Made by a program: the position numbers and the translations under genes. Positions 7,896 to 18,160 of a stretch of 64,000 nt of DNA are shown in pieces. Every line of letters begins with the position of its first letter. Positions within the stretch are counted from its first letter, which is position 1. The stretch is from Anaerolineae bacterium (GTDB lineage: Bacteria > Chloroflexota > Anaerolineae > Aggregatilineales > Phototrophicaceae). The stretch is from assembly GCA_017303635.1 (NCBI GenBank), contig JAFLCG010000004.1:62001-126000 (forward strand), written 5' to 3'. The notes under the pieces were generated by a model, which was not told where the DNA came from, did not search any database, and was given only the letters and a program-made list of their open reading frames with translations.

Positions 7896-8882
7896 TCACA
7901 GGCGGCGTTCGCTGACCTGCCGCATGAAGGCGCGTCCGCCGAGCACCAGCGAGACAGTCGGCAACCAGGCCAGCCCATAGGCGGTGAAGCCCACCCCAAT
8001 GAAGCGCAGTTGATCGACCTCACCAAAGCCGAGGCGCGGGGCCTGGAAAGCCATCATGCTGATGACCAGAAAGAGGATCGCCGCCGCCACGAGCACCGTG
8101 AGCCGGGGGGTGCGGTGAGCGGGGTCTGAGAACGAGCGATCCAAGACGGTCGCGCCTTTCTCCCGCCCCCGGAACCAGAGGATGGCCCAGCAGAGCAGCA
8201 GGAGGAGCGCCGTCACCAGCAGTGCGCCGGGATCGACCACGCCCTGGAGGAGCCGCACGCCCAACATGAGCAGCAGCCCGATCACCACCCCGCCGAGTTC
8301 CCCGCGCGACAGGCGGAGCGAGTCGACCGGGGTGGCCTGAGTCAGACGGGCATTGAGGAGGGTCAGCGCCAGGATGCCGAGCAGTCCGCCGATGCCGATG
8401 GTCAGCAGCAGGGACAACTCAACCGGGGGCAGGCCCTGATCGGGCGGCCACCAGCGCAGCCACGATCCCCAAGCCAGGCCGACCACCACTGCCCCAGCAA
8501 ACAAGACACGGGTCAACGTGCGACCGCCGCCGGTCAGCGCCAGCAGCAGCCCACCCATCTCCAACGCGATGAGGGCCTGAGCGCCCATGACGCGGGTCAT
8601 GAGGCTGGTGGGCAGATCGGCATAGCTGTACTGCGGGTGGATGAGCAGCGCCGCCAGCAGTGCGTAAAACCCGGCCTGCGCCATCAAGCCGAAGAGATCA
8701 CGCACGCGGTAGCGGATGGTGAGGTCGAGCCAGAGGGCTGCCAGCAGGCCGTAACCGACCAGCGCCAGCACTGCATCGAGCAGGCTGCGTCCACCGATGT
8801 GCGGCCAGACGAGCGCCTCCCCCCCGAACAGAAGCAGGGCGGCGAAGAGCAAGCGAAAACTCAGGGGGCCAGAGCGAAACAT
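7896..8882 (-). CDS. Multi-pass membrane protein of unknown function
   Basis: A 328-residue, strongly hydrophobic protein with about nine or ten predicted helices, from FRLLFAALLLFGGEALVW near the N-terminus to LAWLPTVSLVLGGRAFM at the end. I do not recognise a family. It has no conserved catalytic motif and no nucleotide-binding site. The charged loops are short, apart from a basic loop (FRGREKGATVLDRSFSDPAHR) in the second half. Monocistronic, with an ATG at 8882 and a convergent neighbour downstream beyond 230 bases of spacer. Confidence 0.6.
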   Translation of the reverse strand: MFRSGPLSFRLLFAALLLFGGEALVWPHIGGRSLLDAVLALVGYGLLAALWLDLTIRYRVRDLFGLMAQAGFYALLAALLIHPQYSYADLPTSLMTRVMGAQALIALEMGGLLLALTGGGRTLTRVLFAGAVVVGLAWGSWLRWWPPDQGLPPVELSLLLTIGIGGLLGILALTLLNARLTQATPVDSLRLSRGELGGVVIGLLLMLGVRLLQGVVDPGALLVTALLLLLCWAILWFRGREKGATVLDRSFSDPAHRTPRLTVLVAAAILFLVISMMAFQAPRLGFGEVDQLRFIGVGFTAYGLAWLPTVSLVLGGRAFMRQVSERRL

Positions 8883-9023
8883 TGTGGATTTATCTTTCAG
8901 GTTTACACTGGTTTATGTCATGACCCGGGATGATTTTGCTGAATCGTAACATAAGCAGCCGATTTTGGGCGGCTCTTTGAGGCGAGGTCATGCTTAATGG
9001 CACCAAGCGGAGATGATTTCACC

Positions 9024-9479
9024 ATGACGACCTGGAACACATTCGCACAACAGGCTCCGGAAATCGCAGCCTTTGGCGCAGCCCGCTTTCAAAAAGGCGT
9101 TGCTTACCTCGGCACGATACGGGCTGACGGCAGCCCGCGCGTTCACCCCGTGACCCCGATCATCGGTGAGCAGTTGTTCCTGTTCATGGAACCCACTTCG
9201 CCCAAAGGGAAGGACCTCCAGCGTGACGCCCGATTTGCACTGCACTGCGCGGTTGAGGATTCAAGCGGCGGCAGCGGTGAATTCTATGTGATGGGACGGG
9301 CGACCTTAAGCCATGATCCGCACCTGCGGGAAGCAGCGGTGAAAGCCGCCTCGTATGCTCCGGCGGATCGCTACATTCTCTTTGTTCTCAGCATCGAGTC
9401 CGCTTTCATGAACATATATGTGGAAGGCCAGTCCACTCCACAGCGGTGGCAGGCCGCGCAATCCGATGGATCACTATAG
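9024..9479 (+). CDS. Pyridoxamine 5'-phosphate oxidase-fold (PPOX) protein
   Basis: About 151 residues with a split-barrel flavin-binding fold: YLGTIRADGSPRVHPVTPII is the typical first two strands (G-T-I-x-x-D-G-x-P-x-V-x-P), followed by LFLFMEPTSPKGKDLQRDARFALHC. Members reduce or oxidise with FMN or F420, or bind heme. The ATG at 9024 (MTTWNTF) has GGAG at suitable spacing and is preferred over the in-frame ATG at 8997. The 3' end converges with the glycosidase-like gene with only 8 bases between them. Substrate unknown. Confidence 0.75.
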   Translation: MTTWNTFAQQAPEIAAFGAARFQKGVAYLGTIRADGSPRVHPVTPIIGEQLFLFMEPTSPKGKDLQRDARFALHCAVEDSSGGSGEFYVMGRATLSHDPHLREAAVKAASYAPADRYILFVLSIESAFMNIYVEGQSTPQRWQAAQSDGSL

Positions 9480-9487
9480 CGGCTGCA

Positions 9488-10933
9488 CTAGCCTAGCCTT
9501 CTCCCCGCGAAGACGCGCTGGTTGAGCGTATCGGCAATTTGAGTCAGGTCGCCGCGAGCCAGCAGGATATCGGTGACGATGTGGATGTAGCGCTGCTTGA
9601 GCGCCTTCTGAATCGACTCGGCGACATCCGGCGGCGCGATGATGGTGGCGGCCAGGCTGCGGTCGTTCGGGACAAAGTCGATGAAGTCCCAACGGGTCGT
9701 CACCGAGGGGCGGAAGGTGTTCCAATAAGGCTGGGCCGCGCTGAAGAACCATTCGGGCGACAGCCCCGGTGCCAAAATCACGATGTGATAATCCGGCGTG
9801 CCCTCCATGGGGCCGGGGCCAACGAACGCTACGCTGCTACTGACTCCGCCGCGTAAGGGAATGCCATCCGGCCCGACCTGCGGCACCTCGATCAGGCGCT
9901 GGACGGCGGGCAACTGGTTGTTGTAGTACTCGTCCTCTTTCCACAGGGCACAACCGAGGAACCAGCGCGGCGCGGTGGTGGCGATCCAGTTGAACATGGC
10001 TGCGGTGGCTTCGGCATGGGCGCGACGGTCGTAGGGGGGATAGCGCGGGTCGGTCTGCTGCGTCTCGTTGATCGGCAGCGGGTAGATGCCACCCTCACTG
10101 CCGACGGCAGGCAGCGGCCCCAGCCCGAACCATTCCAGCAACAGTTGATTGCTGGCCTGGCCCATGGCGATCAGGCCATTGGGGTCGCCCCAGGGGTTGG
10201 CGGGACTGCCGCCCAGTGGGGTGCGACCGGGGTCGGAAAGCTGGGTGTAGGGGTCGAGGGGGTATTCGAAGTGCCAGCCGCCTTCCAGCGCGTTGTACTG
10301 CGCCGGGTCGCGCGGTTGGGCCGGGTTGCCCGGGACTTCCTGATAAAAGTGGTTGAGCGTGTAGGGATGCACCGACCACCACAGCCCACGCTGGGCCACC
10401 TGCATAAAACGCTCGCGGTGGGTATCCCGCAGGTAACCGAGCATGGAGCGTAGCCAGGCCATCGAACCGCCGGGACCACCGACCTCGCTGAGCGAGGGGA
10501 AGCCGGGGTAGGCTCCCAGACTGATGATGTATTCGGCAAAGGCCAGCCAGTTATCCATCATCGGGCGGATGACCCCATCGAGGTTGTCATGGCTGATGTT
10601 GACGGCACCGCCCGGCCATTCGACATCCGGTAGATTGGGTTCATTGTAGAACTCGAACCAGAGCGCCCCGGCCCCACGATAGGCCGCCCACTGGCTTTGC
10701 AGGCTCTGGGTCATCGCCATGGCCCCGGGTCGCTCGATGTAGATGCGGATCATCGGCGTGATGTTGTTTCGCAGCGCCCAGGCGACATCTGCGAGGTATT
10801 CTTCGCCACCGCAGATGAGCTTGAGCCAGCCGAGCTGGAGTTCGGTGTAGCGCCCGTGATTGAGGGGACGGTAGGCGGCTTCGGTATGCATCCCACGCGG
10901 GTTGCCCGACCACTGGTATTCGGAAAGCTGCAT
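9488..10933 (-). CDS. GH-A clan glycoside hydrolase-like protein
   Basis: A 481-residue protein with no signal peptide when started at the ATG at 10933, which follows GAGG; the frame runs further upstream but unsupported. It resembles a TIM-barrel glycosidase: WFEFYNEP (residues 92-99) carries the Asn-Glu-Pro acid/base signature of clan GH-A with E98. GSEGG (E280) is at the right distance for the catalytic nucleophile, and SVHPYTLNHFY fits the His/Tyr strand before it. I cannot place it in a numbered family. The last 150 residues include a non-barrel region ending DILLARGDLTQIADTLNQRVF. It is divergent from 11003-11464. Confidence 0.6.
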   Translation of the reverse strand: MQLSEYQWSGNPRGMHTEAAYRPLNHGRYTELQLGWLKLICGGEEYLADVAWALRNNITPMIRIYIERPGAMAMTQSLQSQWAAYRGAGALWFEFYNEPNLPDVEWPGGAVNISHDNLDGVIRPMMDNWLAFAEYIISLGAYPGFPSLSEVGGPGGSMAWLRSMLGYLRDTHRERFMQVAQRGLWWSVHPYTLNHFYQEVPGNPAQPRDPAQYNALEGGWHFEYPLDPYTQLSDPGRTPLGGSPANPWGDPNGLIAMGQASNQLLLEWFGLGPLPAVGSEGGIYPLPINETQQTDPRYPPYDRRAHAEATAAMFNWIATTAPRWFLGCALWKEDEYYNNQLPAVQRLIEVPQVGPDGIPLRGGVSSSVAFVGPGPMEGTPDYHIVILAPGLSPEWFFSAAQPYWNTFRPSVTTRWDFIDFVPNDRSLAATIIAPPDVAESIQKALKQRYIHIVTDILLARGDLTQIADTLNQRVFAGRRLG

Positions 10934-11002
10934 AGTGCCTCGTGTTTCCAACCAACGGCGTCCAGTGTAACATGGATAGCAGCAGGGCAAGAGGAGGCAA
11001 TC

Positions 11003-11464
11003 ATGACCTTTACGATCCCCATATCCGACCGATTGTATGAGAAGGCCCAGCGGATTGCCGCGCAAACTGCCCAGTCGGTTGACCATGTTATTGAAATGGG
11101 TCTGGCCGACGCATTCGATCAACCGCTGATTGATCTACCCGCGGACGAACGCGCTGAACTGCGCGCCCTGGAATACCTCTCGGATGATGCGCTGTGGACG
11201 ATGGCGCGTGAGCAATTACAGGCGGTCAAGCAGGCGCGGCTTTCAACCTTGATGGACAAGCATTCCGGCGGCACGATCTCCGCTACAGAGTTGGAAGAAC
11301 TGACTCAACTGGTGGAGGATGGCGACCGGCTCACACTTCGCAAAGCCACTGCTATGAAGCTCTTGATGAAGCGCGGTCATCGGATTGCACTCGCGGACGA
11401 AACTCAAATCGAGTTTCGCCTCGATTTAGCGGTAAAAGTTATCTTAGGGAACAAGATCGTCTAA
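11003..11464 (+). CDS. Small antitoxin-like protein
   Basis: A 153-residue soluble protein with a strong GAGGAGG ahead of the ATG at 11003. An N-terminal ribbon-helix-like segment (TIPISDRLYEKAQRIAAQTAQSVDHVIEMGL) is followed by DLPADERAELRALEYLSDDALWTMAREQL and a helical LMDKHSGGTISATELEELTQLVEDGDRLTLRKATAMKLLMKRG segment. Similar proteins in cyanobacteria and Chloroflexota often precede an HNH or PIN nuclease gene (from memory). Here no partner follows: the next ATG (11477) reads straight into a MITE-like element. Function as an antitoxin is inference. Confidence 0.55.
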   Translation: MTFTIPISDRLYEKAQRIAAQTAQSVDHVIEMGLADAFDQPLIDLPADERAELRALEYLSDDALWTMAREQLQAVKQARLSTLMDKHSGGTISATELEELTQLVEDGDRLTLRKATAMKLLMKRGHRIALADETQIEFRLDLAVKVILGNKIV

Positions 11465-11495
11465 GGAAACTGTCGTATGGCACTTAAAGATTTTT

Positions 11496-11575
11496 GGACT
11501 TACGCAGATGTGCCGGTTTTCAGGCGGGCGCACAGCCGTGCGCCCCTACAAAAAGGCGCTGTTTTGCGTAAGTCC
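11496..11575. mobile_element. MITE-like element, copy 1
   Basis: An 80-bp element bounded by perfect 11-bp terminal inverted repeats GGACTTACGCA (11496-11506) and TGCGTAAGTCC (11565-11575). Inside is an 8-bp hairpin, GGGCGCAC-agcc-GTGCGCCC (11526-11545), followed by CTACA. A second copy with the same ends and core lies at 17319-17395. It carries no coding sequence; such elements are moved in trans by a transposase not seen in this window. Confidence 0.65.
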
Positions 11576-11670
11576 TGGATTTTTGGTTTGTAACCGAGTA
11601 TAAGAGCCTGCCCCAACTTACGTAAAAACGAACCTATTATCTCGCCAATCGTCATTGTGGGGTTTCTGGC

Positions 11671-11710
11671 GGGAGGATATACGGGCGCAGACGCCCTAAT
11701 CCTCCCCTAC
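11671..11710 (+). repeat. Dispersed palindrome, ATATACGG type
   Basis: A 40-bp copy: GGGAGGATATACGGGCG...CGCCCTAATCCTCCCCTAC, in which the outer GGGAGGAT/ATCCTCCC and inner GGGCG/CGCCC segments pair. Best-preserved member of the family. Confidence 0.75.
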
Positions 11711-11729
11711 ATTCACACTTGGCAAGATA

Positions 11730-12233
11730 CTACAGTGCAAGTTCCATAAATAATTCATATGGCTTAAAAGCGTTAGGGATTTCACGATAAGCGACAATGT
11801 CCTTGAAGCCAACCGAGTGATAAAGGGCATGAGCCTCTTTCATGAAAGAAGCGGTATTGAGGCGCAGCGAGGTATACCCGATCTGTCGCGCGTTTGAGAT
11901 CAAGGTATCCACCAATGTCCGACCAATATCTTTTCCCCGAAACGCTGGTCGCACATATATGCGGTTGATTTCGCCAGTCGTCGATGTGAGCATACGTAGT
12001 CCACCACAACCAGCCGATTGTCTGTCGTAACTAGCTAATAGTAGAGATCCTGTAGGCGGGGAGAATTCTACCGGAATTTCATTTCCTGGTGGCTGTTTGC
12101 TGAGGGGGAATAAATCATTTATGTCTAATCCAAACTCCCATAACATTTCACTATACCAGGCCCTTAGTTCCGCGACCATATCCCGATAATCTTGGAGCTG
12201 TTCAGAGCTTTCAATTTGAACGACCTGAAGCAT
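11730..12233 (-). CDS. GNAT family N-acetyltransferase
   Basis: About 167 residues from the ATG at 12233 (MLQVVQIES), which has AGGA eight bases upstream; an in-frame ATG at 12260 is less well supported. The GNAT core is clear: SYDRQSAGCGGLRML (strand 4 region), EINRIYVRPAFRGKDIGRTLVDTLI (motif A, acetyl-CoA pyrophosphate loop R-x-x-x-I-G), and TASFMKEAHALYHSVGF (motif B). The acceptor substrate cannot be told. Single gene on the minus strand with AT-richer composition than its neighbours. Confidence 0.85.
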   Translation of the reverse strand: MLQVVQIESSEQLQDYRDMVAELRAWYSEMLWEFGLDINDLFPLSKQPPGNEIPVEFSPPTGSLLLASYDRQSAGCGGLRMLTSTTGEINRIYVRPAFRGKDIGRTLVDTLISNARQIGYTSLRLNTASFMKEAHALYHSVGFKDIVAYREIPNAFKPYELFMELAL

Positions 12234-12386
12234 TTTGAAGTTCCTATTCGATGGTAACATTGAAAGTATATCTCACCATGACGAAAGAATGGCTTTAATC
12301 GCCTTTCAACAGATGGATTACTCGTACTCGTTTTTCAACAGGCTGAGAGCCATGTGTGATCTGCCATCGGCGACAAGGTATCGACC

Positions 12387-13007
12387 ATGCAATTCGACCT
12401 GAATACATTTCTCATTGGGATGGCGCTGTGCTGTGTGGTGCCGACGGTGATCCTGATCGGGCTGAGCCTGTGGTTCATCCAACGGGGGGCGGCCTGGCTG
12501 ACACCGGATGAAGAGAAACTGCGGGCCGAGTTCGACCGCATCCGGGCCAAGCAGCCTACGACTCCGCCGGAGAAGCTGGTGCAGCAATTGATTCACGCCC
12601 AGGCGATCAAGGCGGGCATCGCTGGAGCCATCACCAGTGTGGGTGGGCTGCCCTTCCTGCCTATCGGCCTGGTGGTGGACCTGATCGCGTCTTCCCGGAT
12701 TCAGAGTTCGATGCTGCATTTCATCGGGTGGAGCTATGCCAGCGGAGTGACACCGCGTGCCGGTCAAGTGCTGGCGCTGCCGGAGGCGATCCGTTTACGG
12801 GGGGAAGGCGTGGGCCGCAATCTGCTGCTGGAAGGCAGTCAGGCGGCGGCACAGGCAGCCCAACGGCGGATCATGCTGATGGTGGCAGAGAAGGCAGCGG
12901 CCAAGCTGGTGCCGATCCTGGGGTTGGTGGTGGGCTTTGCGGTCAACTACCTGACAACCCGGGCGATTGGGCAGGCGGCAGCGATCTGGTATCGGCGGAC
13001 GGGGTGA
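12387..13007 (+). CDS. EcsC/DUF697-like membrane-associated protein
   Basis: 206 residues. An N-terminal TM helix (LIGMALCCVVPTVILIGLSLWFI) is followed by a charged helical region (DEEKLRAEFDRIRAKQPTTP), then glycine-rich hydrophobic segments GAITSVGGLPFLPIGLVVDLI and KLVPILGLVVGFAVNYLTT. These resemble EcsC or DUF697 families, which insert hairpins in membranes. The similarity is by pattern only. It is divergent from the GNAT gene and monocistronic, with CACAGAG repeats downstream. Confidence 0.5.
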   Translation: MQFDLNTFLIGMALCCVVPTVILIGLSLWFIQRGAAWLTPDEEKLRAEFDRIRAKQPTTPPEKLVQQLIHAQAIKAGIAGAITSVGGLPFLPIGLVVDLIASSRIQSSMLHFIGWSYASGVTPRAGQVLALPEAIRLRGEGVGRNLLLEGSQAAAQAAQRRIMLMVAEKAAAKLVPILGLVVGFAVNYLTTRAIGQAAAIWYRRTG

Positions 13008-13020
13008 TGAAAGCAGATTT

Positions 13021-13062
13021 CAACACAGAGGCACAGAGATCACACAGAGATTCACAGAGGGA
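13021..13062 (+). repeat. CACAGAG tandem repeat
   Basis: Four near-identical units (CACAGAG/CACAGAG/CACAGAG/CACAGAG) spaced 7-14 bases apart downstream of the EcsC-like gene. The related but looser CACAGT run near 1849-1878 suggests a dispersed low-complexity family. Confidence 0.6.
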
Positions 13063-13108
13063 TATCGAACCGCCTGACGGGAAAAGGATAGGCGTTAGGC
13101 GAATCAGA

Positions 13109-13131
13109 TGGGCGACCCGGCGGGTCGCCCA
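13109..13131. repeat. GGGCGACCC palindrome
   Basis: TGGGCGACCC-ggc-GGGTCGCCCA hairpin with 10-bp arms. A second copy of this sequence type is at 46833-46853. It lies between two convergent genes and could also serve as a terminator stem, though no T-tract follows. Confidence 0.7.
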
Positions 13132-13173
13132 TCAGCATGTGGACAGGATTGGTTTCAGGCAGATGCGCCGACC

Positions 13174-13761
13174 CTACTCGGCGGCGTTGGTGCGGACGAA
13201 CTTGACGCGCAGGACCAACTGCGCCAGACGGAGATCATCGCCATCGCGCAGGATGCGAGGCTGGCGGGGGACGAGGCGCTGTCCATTCAGGAAGGTGCCG
13301 TTGTGGCTGCCGTGATCGCTGACGTAGAGCAAGCCCTCCTGCCGGATGATGCTGGCATGGCGACGGGAAACGCCGCGTTCCATGCCGCCAGCCGCTTCCA
13401 GATCCACGGGCGGGCTGGTGTTGGTATCCGGGTCAAAGCGACCGATGATGAGTTCATCAATGGTGGCGGCGTCGAAGACAAACTGCTGCCCGTTATCGCG
13501 TGCGATCAGAATCAGCTCGGTGCGGGAGCCAAAATGGGCGGTACCCCACTTGGGTTCTGATTCTTCGTCTGCAATGGAAACATGGCGCGTGCCCATATAA
13601 CGCGGCGGCGGTGCCGTGGGAAGGGTTGGCGCGGCAGGTGTGTTTTCCGTTTCGTGCTCCGGTTGGTTGGCCGCGCTGCGGCGGTCACTGGTGGCCGTAC
13701 CCATGGGCTGATCCTCTGCGCTCTCTTCTGGGGACGGTGTGTTTGGCTCAAACTCGTGCAT
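13174..13761 (-). CDS. FHA domain-containing protein
   Basis: About 195 residues from the ATG at 13761 (MHEFEPNTP). A ~90-residue low-complexity N-terminus rich in Pro, Glu and Ala precedes a C-terminal FHA domain: IGRFDPDTN (GR), GVSRRHASI (S-R-x-H phosphothreonine-binding signature), DHGSHNGTFLNGQRL (S-x-N-G) and LRDGDDLRLAQLVLRV. FHA domains dock phosphothreonine peptides, typically from Ser/Thr kinases, but no kinase gene is near. Cytoplasmic, single gene. Confidence 0.9.
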   Translation of the reverse strand: MHEFEPNTPSPEESAEDQPMGTATSDRRSAANQPEHETENTPAAPTLPTAPPPRYMGTRHVSIADEESEPKWGTAHFGSRTELILIARDNGQQFVFDAATIDELIIGRFDPDTNTSPPVDLEAAGGMERGVSRRHASIIRQEGLLYVSDHGSHNGTFLNGQRLVPRQPRILRDGDDLRLAQLVLRVKFVRTNAAE

Positions 13762-13803
13762 CGCATTCTCGCTCTGCCTGTTAGGCGGTAACCAAACGCA
13801 CAC

Positions 13804-14139
13804 CCAGCATATTCACATCATGTAACAATTCTAACACCAGAAGGGTATGAATGAAGCATTTAGATATTGGTGATCGCTGACGTGAATCTAATGCAATACC
13901 CTTTACACTGATGAACACTGGCCGGGATATGCCCTTTAGAACTCTAATCGGCTATGCATAAGACATTCGGCCTGATAGGCTGTATAATGTTGAATGAAGT
14001 CCCCGCACGAATTGTATACAAGGTACGACTCAATTGCACTTTGCTATGGATTTCCCCGTTTTCCCTTGTCCACGTACTAGCAGAAAGGAGAAAGGCGCGC
14101 TGATCGCTGCTCTCACTGAGCCAGAACGCGCCGATTCCG
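13804..14139. other. ftsH upstream region
   Basis: 336 bases without a gene track. It holds a -10-like TATAAT (13983-13988), a TTGTATACAA palindrome (14012-14021), and an AGAAAGGAG Shine-Dalgarno (14082-14090) located ~50 bases before the ftsH GTG. Confidence 0.5.
13983..13988 (+). promoter_or_regulatory. Candidate -10 element for ftsH
   Basis: TATAAT in the spacer about 150 bases upstream of ftsH. The -35 position is weak, so this is only a possible promoter. Confidence 0.3.
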
Positions 14140-16146
<2,007 letters not shown>

Positions 16147-16154
16147 CCCTCTAG

Positions 16155-16177
16155 CCCTTCTCCCGCTGGGAGAAGGG
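16155..16177. repeat. CCCTTCTCCC hairpin (core of the CTCCC element)
   Basis: CCCTTCTCCC-gct-GGGAGAAGGG, perfect 10-bp arms, matching the core at 24634-24658. It lies just past the ftsH stop. Confidence 0.7.
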
Positions 16178-16196
16178 AACCTGACAGAATAGAAGA

Positions 16197-16225
16197 GGCG
16201 ATCCAATGGATCGCCCCTTTTATTT
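16197..16225 (+). terminator. Rho-independent terminator after ftsH
   Basis: GGCGATCC-aat-GGATCGCC stem followed by CCTTTTATTT. It separates ftsH from the peroxiredoxin gene. Confidence 0.85.
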
Positions 16226-16324
16226 CCCCTGAACTTAAAGCCTCACTCAGGCGGCTCTCATGTAGGGATTACGCGCTTCGACTACTCTAAGCAATGGATC
16301 ATTACCACTGAGGGAGTAGATATA

Positions 16325-16786
16325 ATGCCCGCTGCTGGCGAACACGCCCCTGATTTTGCCCTGCCCAACCAAGACGGCAAGACGATTAAACTGAGCGATT
16401 ACCGGGGCAAGAAGGTCATCCTTTTTGCCTACCCGAAGGCCGACACCCCCGGCTGCACCACCCAGGCCTGCGGCTTTGCCGACAACATGCCGAAAATCGA
16501 GGCGGGTAACGCCGTCGTGCTGGGAATCAGCCCGGACGACGGAAAGGCGTTGAGCAAGTGGAAGGCCAAGCGCAGCCTGCCCTACGACCTGCTTTCGGAT
16601 ACTGAACACAGCGTGCTGGAACAGTGGGGCGCATGGGGCGAGAAATCCATGTACGGCAAGAAGTACATGGGAGTCATCCGTTCCCACTGGGTGATTGATG
16701 AAAACGGCGTGGTACTGGAAGAGTCGATCAAGGTCAGCCCGGAAGACAGTGTCGAAAACGCCACCAAATGGGTCGTGAAAGCATGA
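16325..16786 (+). CDS. bcp: Thioredoxin-dependent peroxiredoxin (BCP/PrxQ type)
   Basis: 153 residues. The peroxidatic motif DTPGCTTQACGF places C44 (peroxidatic) and C49 (resolving) five residues apart, the atypical two-cysteine PrxQ/BCP arrangement. It reduces H2O2 and organic hydroperoxides with electrons from thioredoxin. The thioredoxin-fold strands KKVILFAYPKA and VVLGISPDD are clear. The stop overlaps the next gene's ATG (ATGA at 16783-16786), so the two are translated together and may act in the same oxidative-stress response. Cytoplasmic. Confidence 0.93.
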   Translation: MPAAGEHAPDFALPNQDGKTIKLSDYRGKKVILFAYPKADTPGCTTQACGFADNMPKIEAGNAVVLGISPDDGKALSKWKAKRSLPYDLLSDTEHSVLEQWGAWGEKSMYGKKYMGVIRSHWVIDENGVVLEESIKVSPEDSVENATKWVVKA

Positions 16787-17190
16787 TCGACGGTCTGACG
16801 CCCGCATTTGAAGCGCGCTTGAAGGATGCCTACGTGATCTGGTTCACGACCGTGCGTGAAGATGGGATGCCGCTCCCGACGCCGGTGTGGTTCATCTGGG
16901 AGAACGACTCGTTCCTGATCTACTCGTCACCGAACGCGCAGAAGGTCAAGAACGCACAGAAGAATCCGCACGTAGCGCTGAATTTGAACAGCACCCCGGA
17001 TGGGGGTGAGTACACGGTCTTCCACGCGGAAGCCCACATCGACCCCAGCACCCCGCCGCCTTCGAAGCATCCGGCCTACTTCGCCAAATACGAAAGCGGC
17101 ATCGGGGACATCGGCATGACACCGGACTCCTTTGATGCAACTTACAGCGTGGGGCTGCGCGTCAAACCGATCAAGGTGCGCGGCGAGTAA
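16783..17190 (+). CDS. PPOX-class F420-dependent oxidoreductase-like protein
   Basis: 135 residues with a split-barrel fold of the Rv3369/F420-type family: AYVIWFTTVREDGMPLPTPVWFIWENDSFLIYSSPNAQKVKN (strands 1-3 with the P-x-P-V-W-F motif), then NPHVALNLN. Members bind F420 or FMN for hydride transfer; the C-terminal VGLRVKPIKVRGE strand is typical. Start chosen at the ATGA overlap with the peroxiredoxin (16783) rather than the in-frame ATG 15 bases upstream. Cofactor preference cannot be read from the sequence. Confidence 0.8.
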   Translation: MIDGLTPAFEARLKDAYVIWFTTVREDGMPLPTPVWFIWENDSFLIYSSPNAQKVKNAQKNPHVALNLNSTPDGGEYTVFHAEAHIDPSTPPPSKHPAYFAKYESGIGDIGMTPDSFDATYSVGLRVKPIKVRGE

Positions 17191-17224
17191 GCGATAAACC
17201 AACACGAAAACACCTAATCCAGAC

Positions 17225-17270
17225 GGGCGCACAGCCGTCCCAAAGGGAGGCTTCGCTCTGCGCCCCTACA
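17225..17270. repeat. GGGCGCACAGCCGT-type repeat, long variant
   Basis: GGGCGCACAGCCGTCCC...CTCTGCGCCCCTAC, nearly the same as 6337-6381, lying just upstream of the second MITE-like element. Confidence 0.75.
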
Positions 17271-17318
17271 TCCAATTCGGCGGTTTCCGATTCGGTTATG
17301 CATAAGGTATTGATATAA

Positions 17319-17395
17319 GACTTACGCAATTGAGGGAGAAATCGGACGGGCGCACAGCCGTGCGCCCCTACAAGAAAACCCTTTTTGCGTAAGTC
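17319..17395. mobile_element. MITE-like element, copy 2
   Basis: A 77-bp element with ends GACTTACGCA (17319-17328) and TGCGTAAGTC (17386-17395) and the same GGGCGCAC-agcc-GTGCGCCC core hairpin (17348-17367) as copy 1. The internal flanks have diverged, so the two copies are not recent duplicates of the whole segment. Confidence 0.65.
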
Positions 17396-17425
17396 CAGTG
17401 ATAGATAAATGAGCAGGGGCAGGCG

Positions 17426-18043
17426 TTACTGCCCCTGCTTATCCCCTTTTTCCCGCGCCAGTTCGTTAGCACCGCCCAGCGGATGAGTCTGGGCGAGCGT
17501 CGCCAGATTGAACCCCCGCAAATTCTTGGCGAGCAGAGTCAGGGCATCCCCGTAAGCACCGGCTGCCAGCGTACTACCAAAGGGCAGCAGCGCATCCCCT
17601 TCGGCTTCAGCATGGGTGGGAATCACATTGACGACATGGCTCAGGCTGGCGAGTTCGCTTTCGGCGTTGGCGGTCCAGCCGATGACGGTTGCGCCACGCT
17701 CACGGGCGATGCGTGCCAGGGTGTTGATGTCATTGCTTTTGCCTGCCTTGGACATCAGTAGCACGACATCCCCCGGCCCTGGAATAGCGGATTCACCATG
17801 GAGGGCATCGCTCACGGGGATGTGAAACGCCTTCATGCCGCAGGTGCCCAGCAGATGCGCCAACCGCTTCGCCATGGCCCCGGACGTCCCGGCGCCGGTC
17901 ACGATGATGCAGCCGGTACAGGCCGCTACCAGGTTCACAGTCTGCACGAAACTGGCGTCCAGTGTATCCGCCAGCAGGCGCAGGGCTTCGGCTTCGGCCC
18001 GGATGAGCACCCGGCCTTGTTCCAGTAAATTCTGATCGTCCAT
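17426..18043 (-). CDS. SIS-domain sugar isomerase-like protein
   Basis: 205 residues forming one SIS domain: CIIVTGAGTSGAMAKRLAHLL (phosphosugar loop G-x-G-x-S), DVVLLMSKAGKSNDINTLA (S/T-rich second loop) and ATVIGWTANAESELA. Best matches in layout are arabinose-5-phosphate isomerase (KdsD, lacking CBS domains) or 6-phospho-3-hexuloisomerase. No LPS or RuMP pathway genes are near, so substrate is open. The ATG at 18043 has AGGAG nine bases upstream. Monocistronic, minus strand. Confidence 0.8.
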   Translation of the reverse strand: MDDQNLLEQGRVLIRAEAEALRLLADTLDASFVQTVNLVAACTGCIIVTGAGTSGAMAKRLAHLLGTCGMKAFHIPVSDALHGESAIPGPGDVVLLMSKAGKSNDINTLARIARERGATVIGWTANAESELASLSHVVNVIPTHAEAEGDALLPFGSTLAAGAYGDALTLLAKNLRGFNLATLAQTHPLGGANELAREKGDKQGQ

Positions 18044-18160
18044 AGCAAGTGGCTCCTGATGGGTAGCATAACAGCGTGCGGCGCCGAAGCGGCCTACAGC
18101 CTATGCGGATATTGTAACGCGCCAGGAGATCGAAGACGGGGAGATGGACGGATGGTGGTA

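Noticed and set aside
10697-11002. Upstream extension of the antitoxin-like gene
   Set aside because: The extension is antisense to the GH-A-like gene, whereas GAGGAGG precedes the internal ATG at 11003.
16155-16177. Perfect hairpin after ftsH as terminator
   Set aside because: It lacks a T-tract and matches the 24634-24658 repeat core; the real terminator is the next hairpin at 16197.
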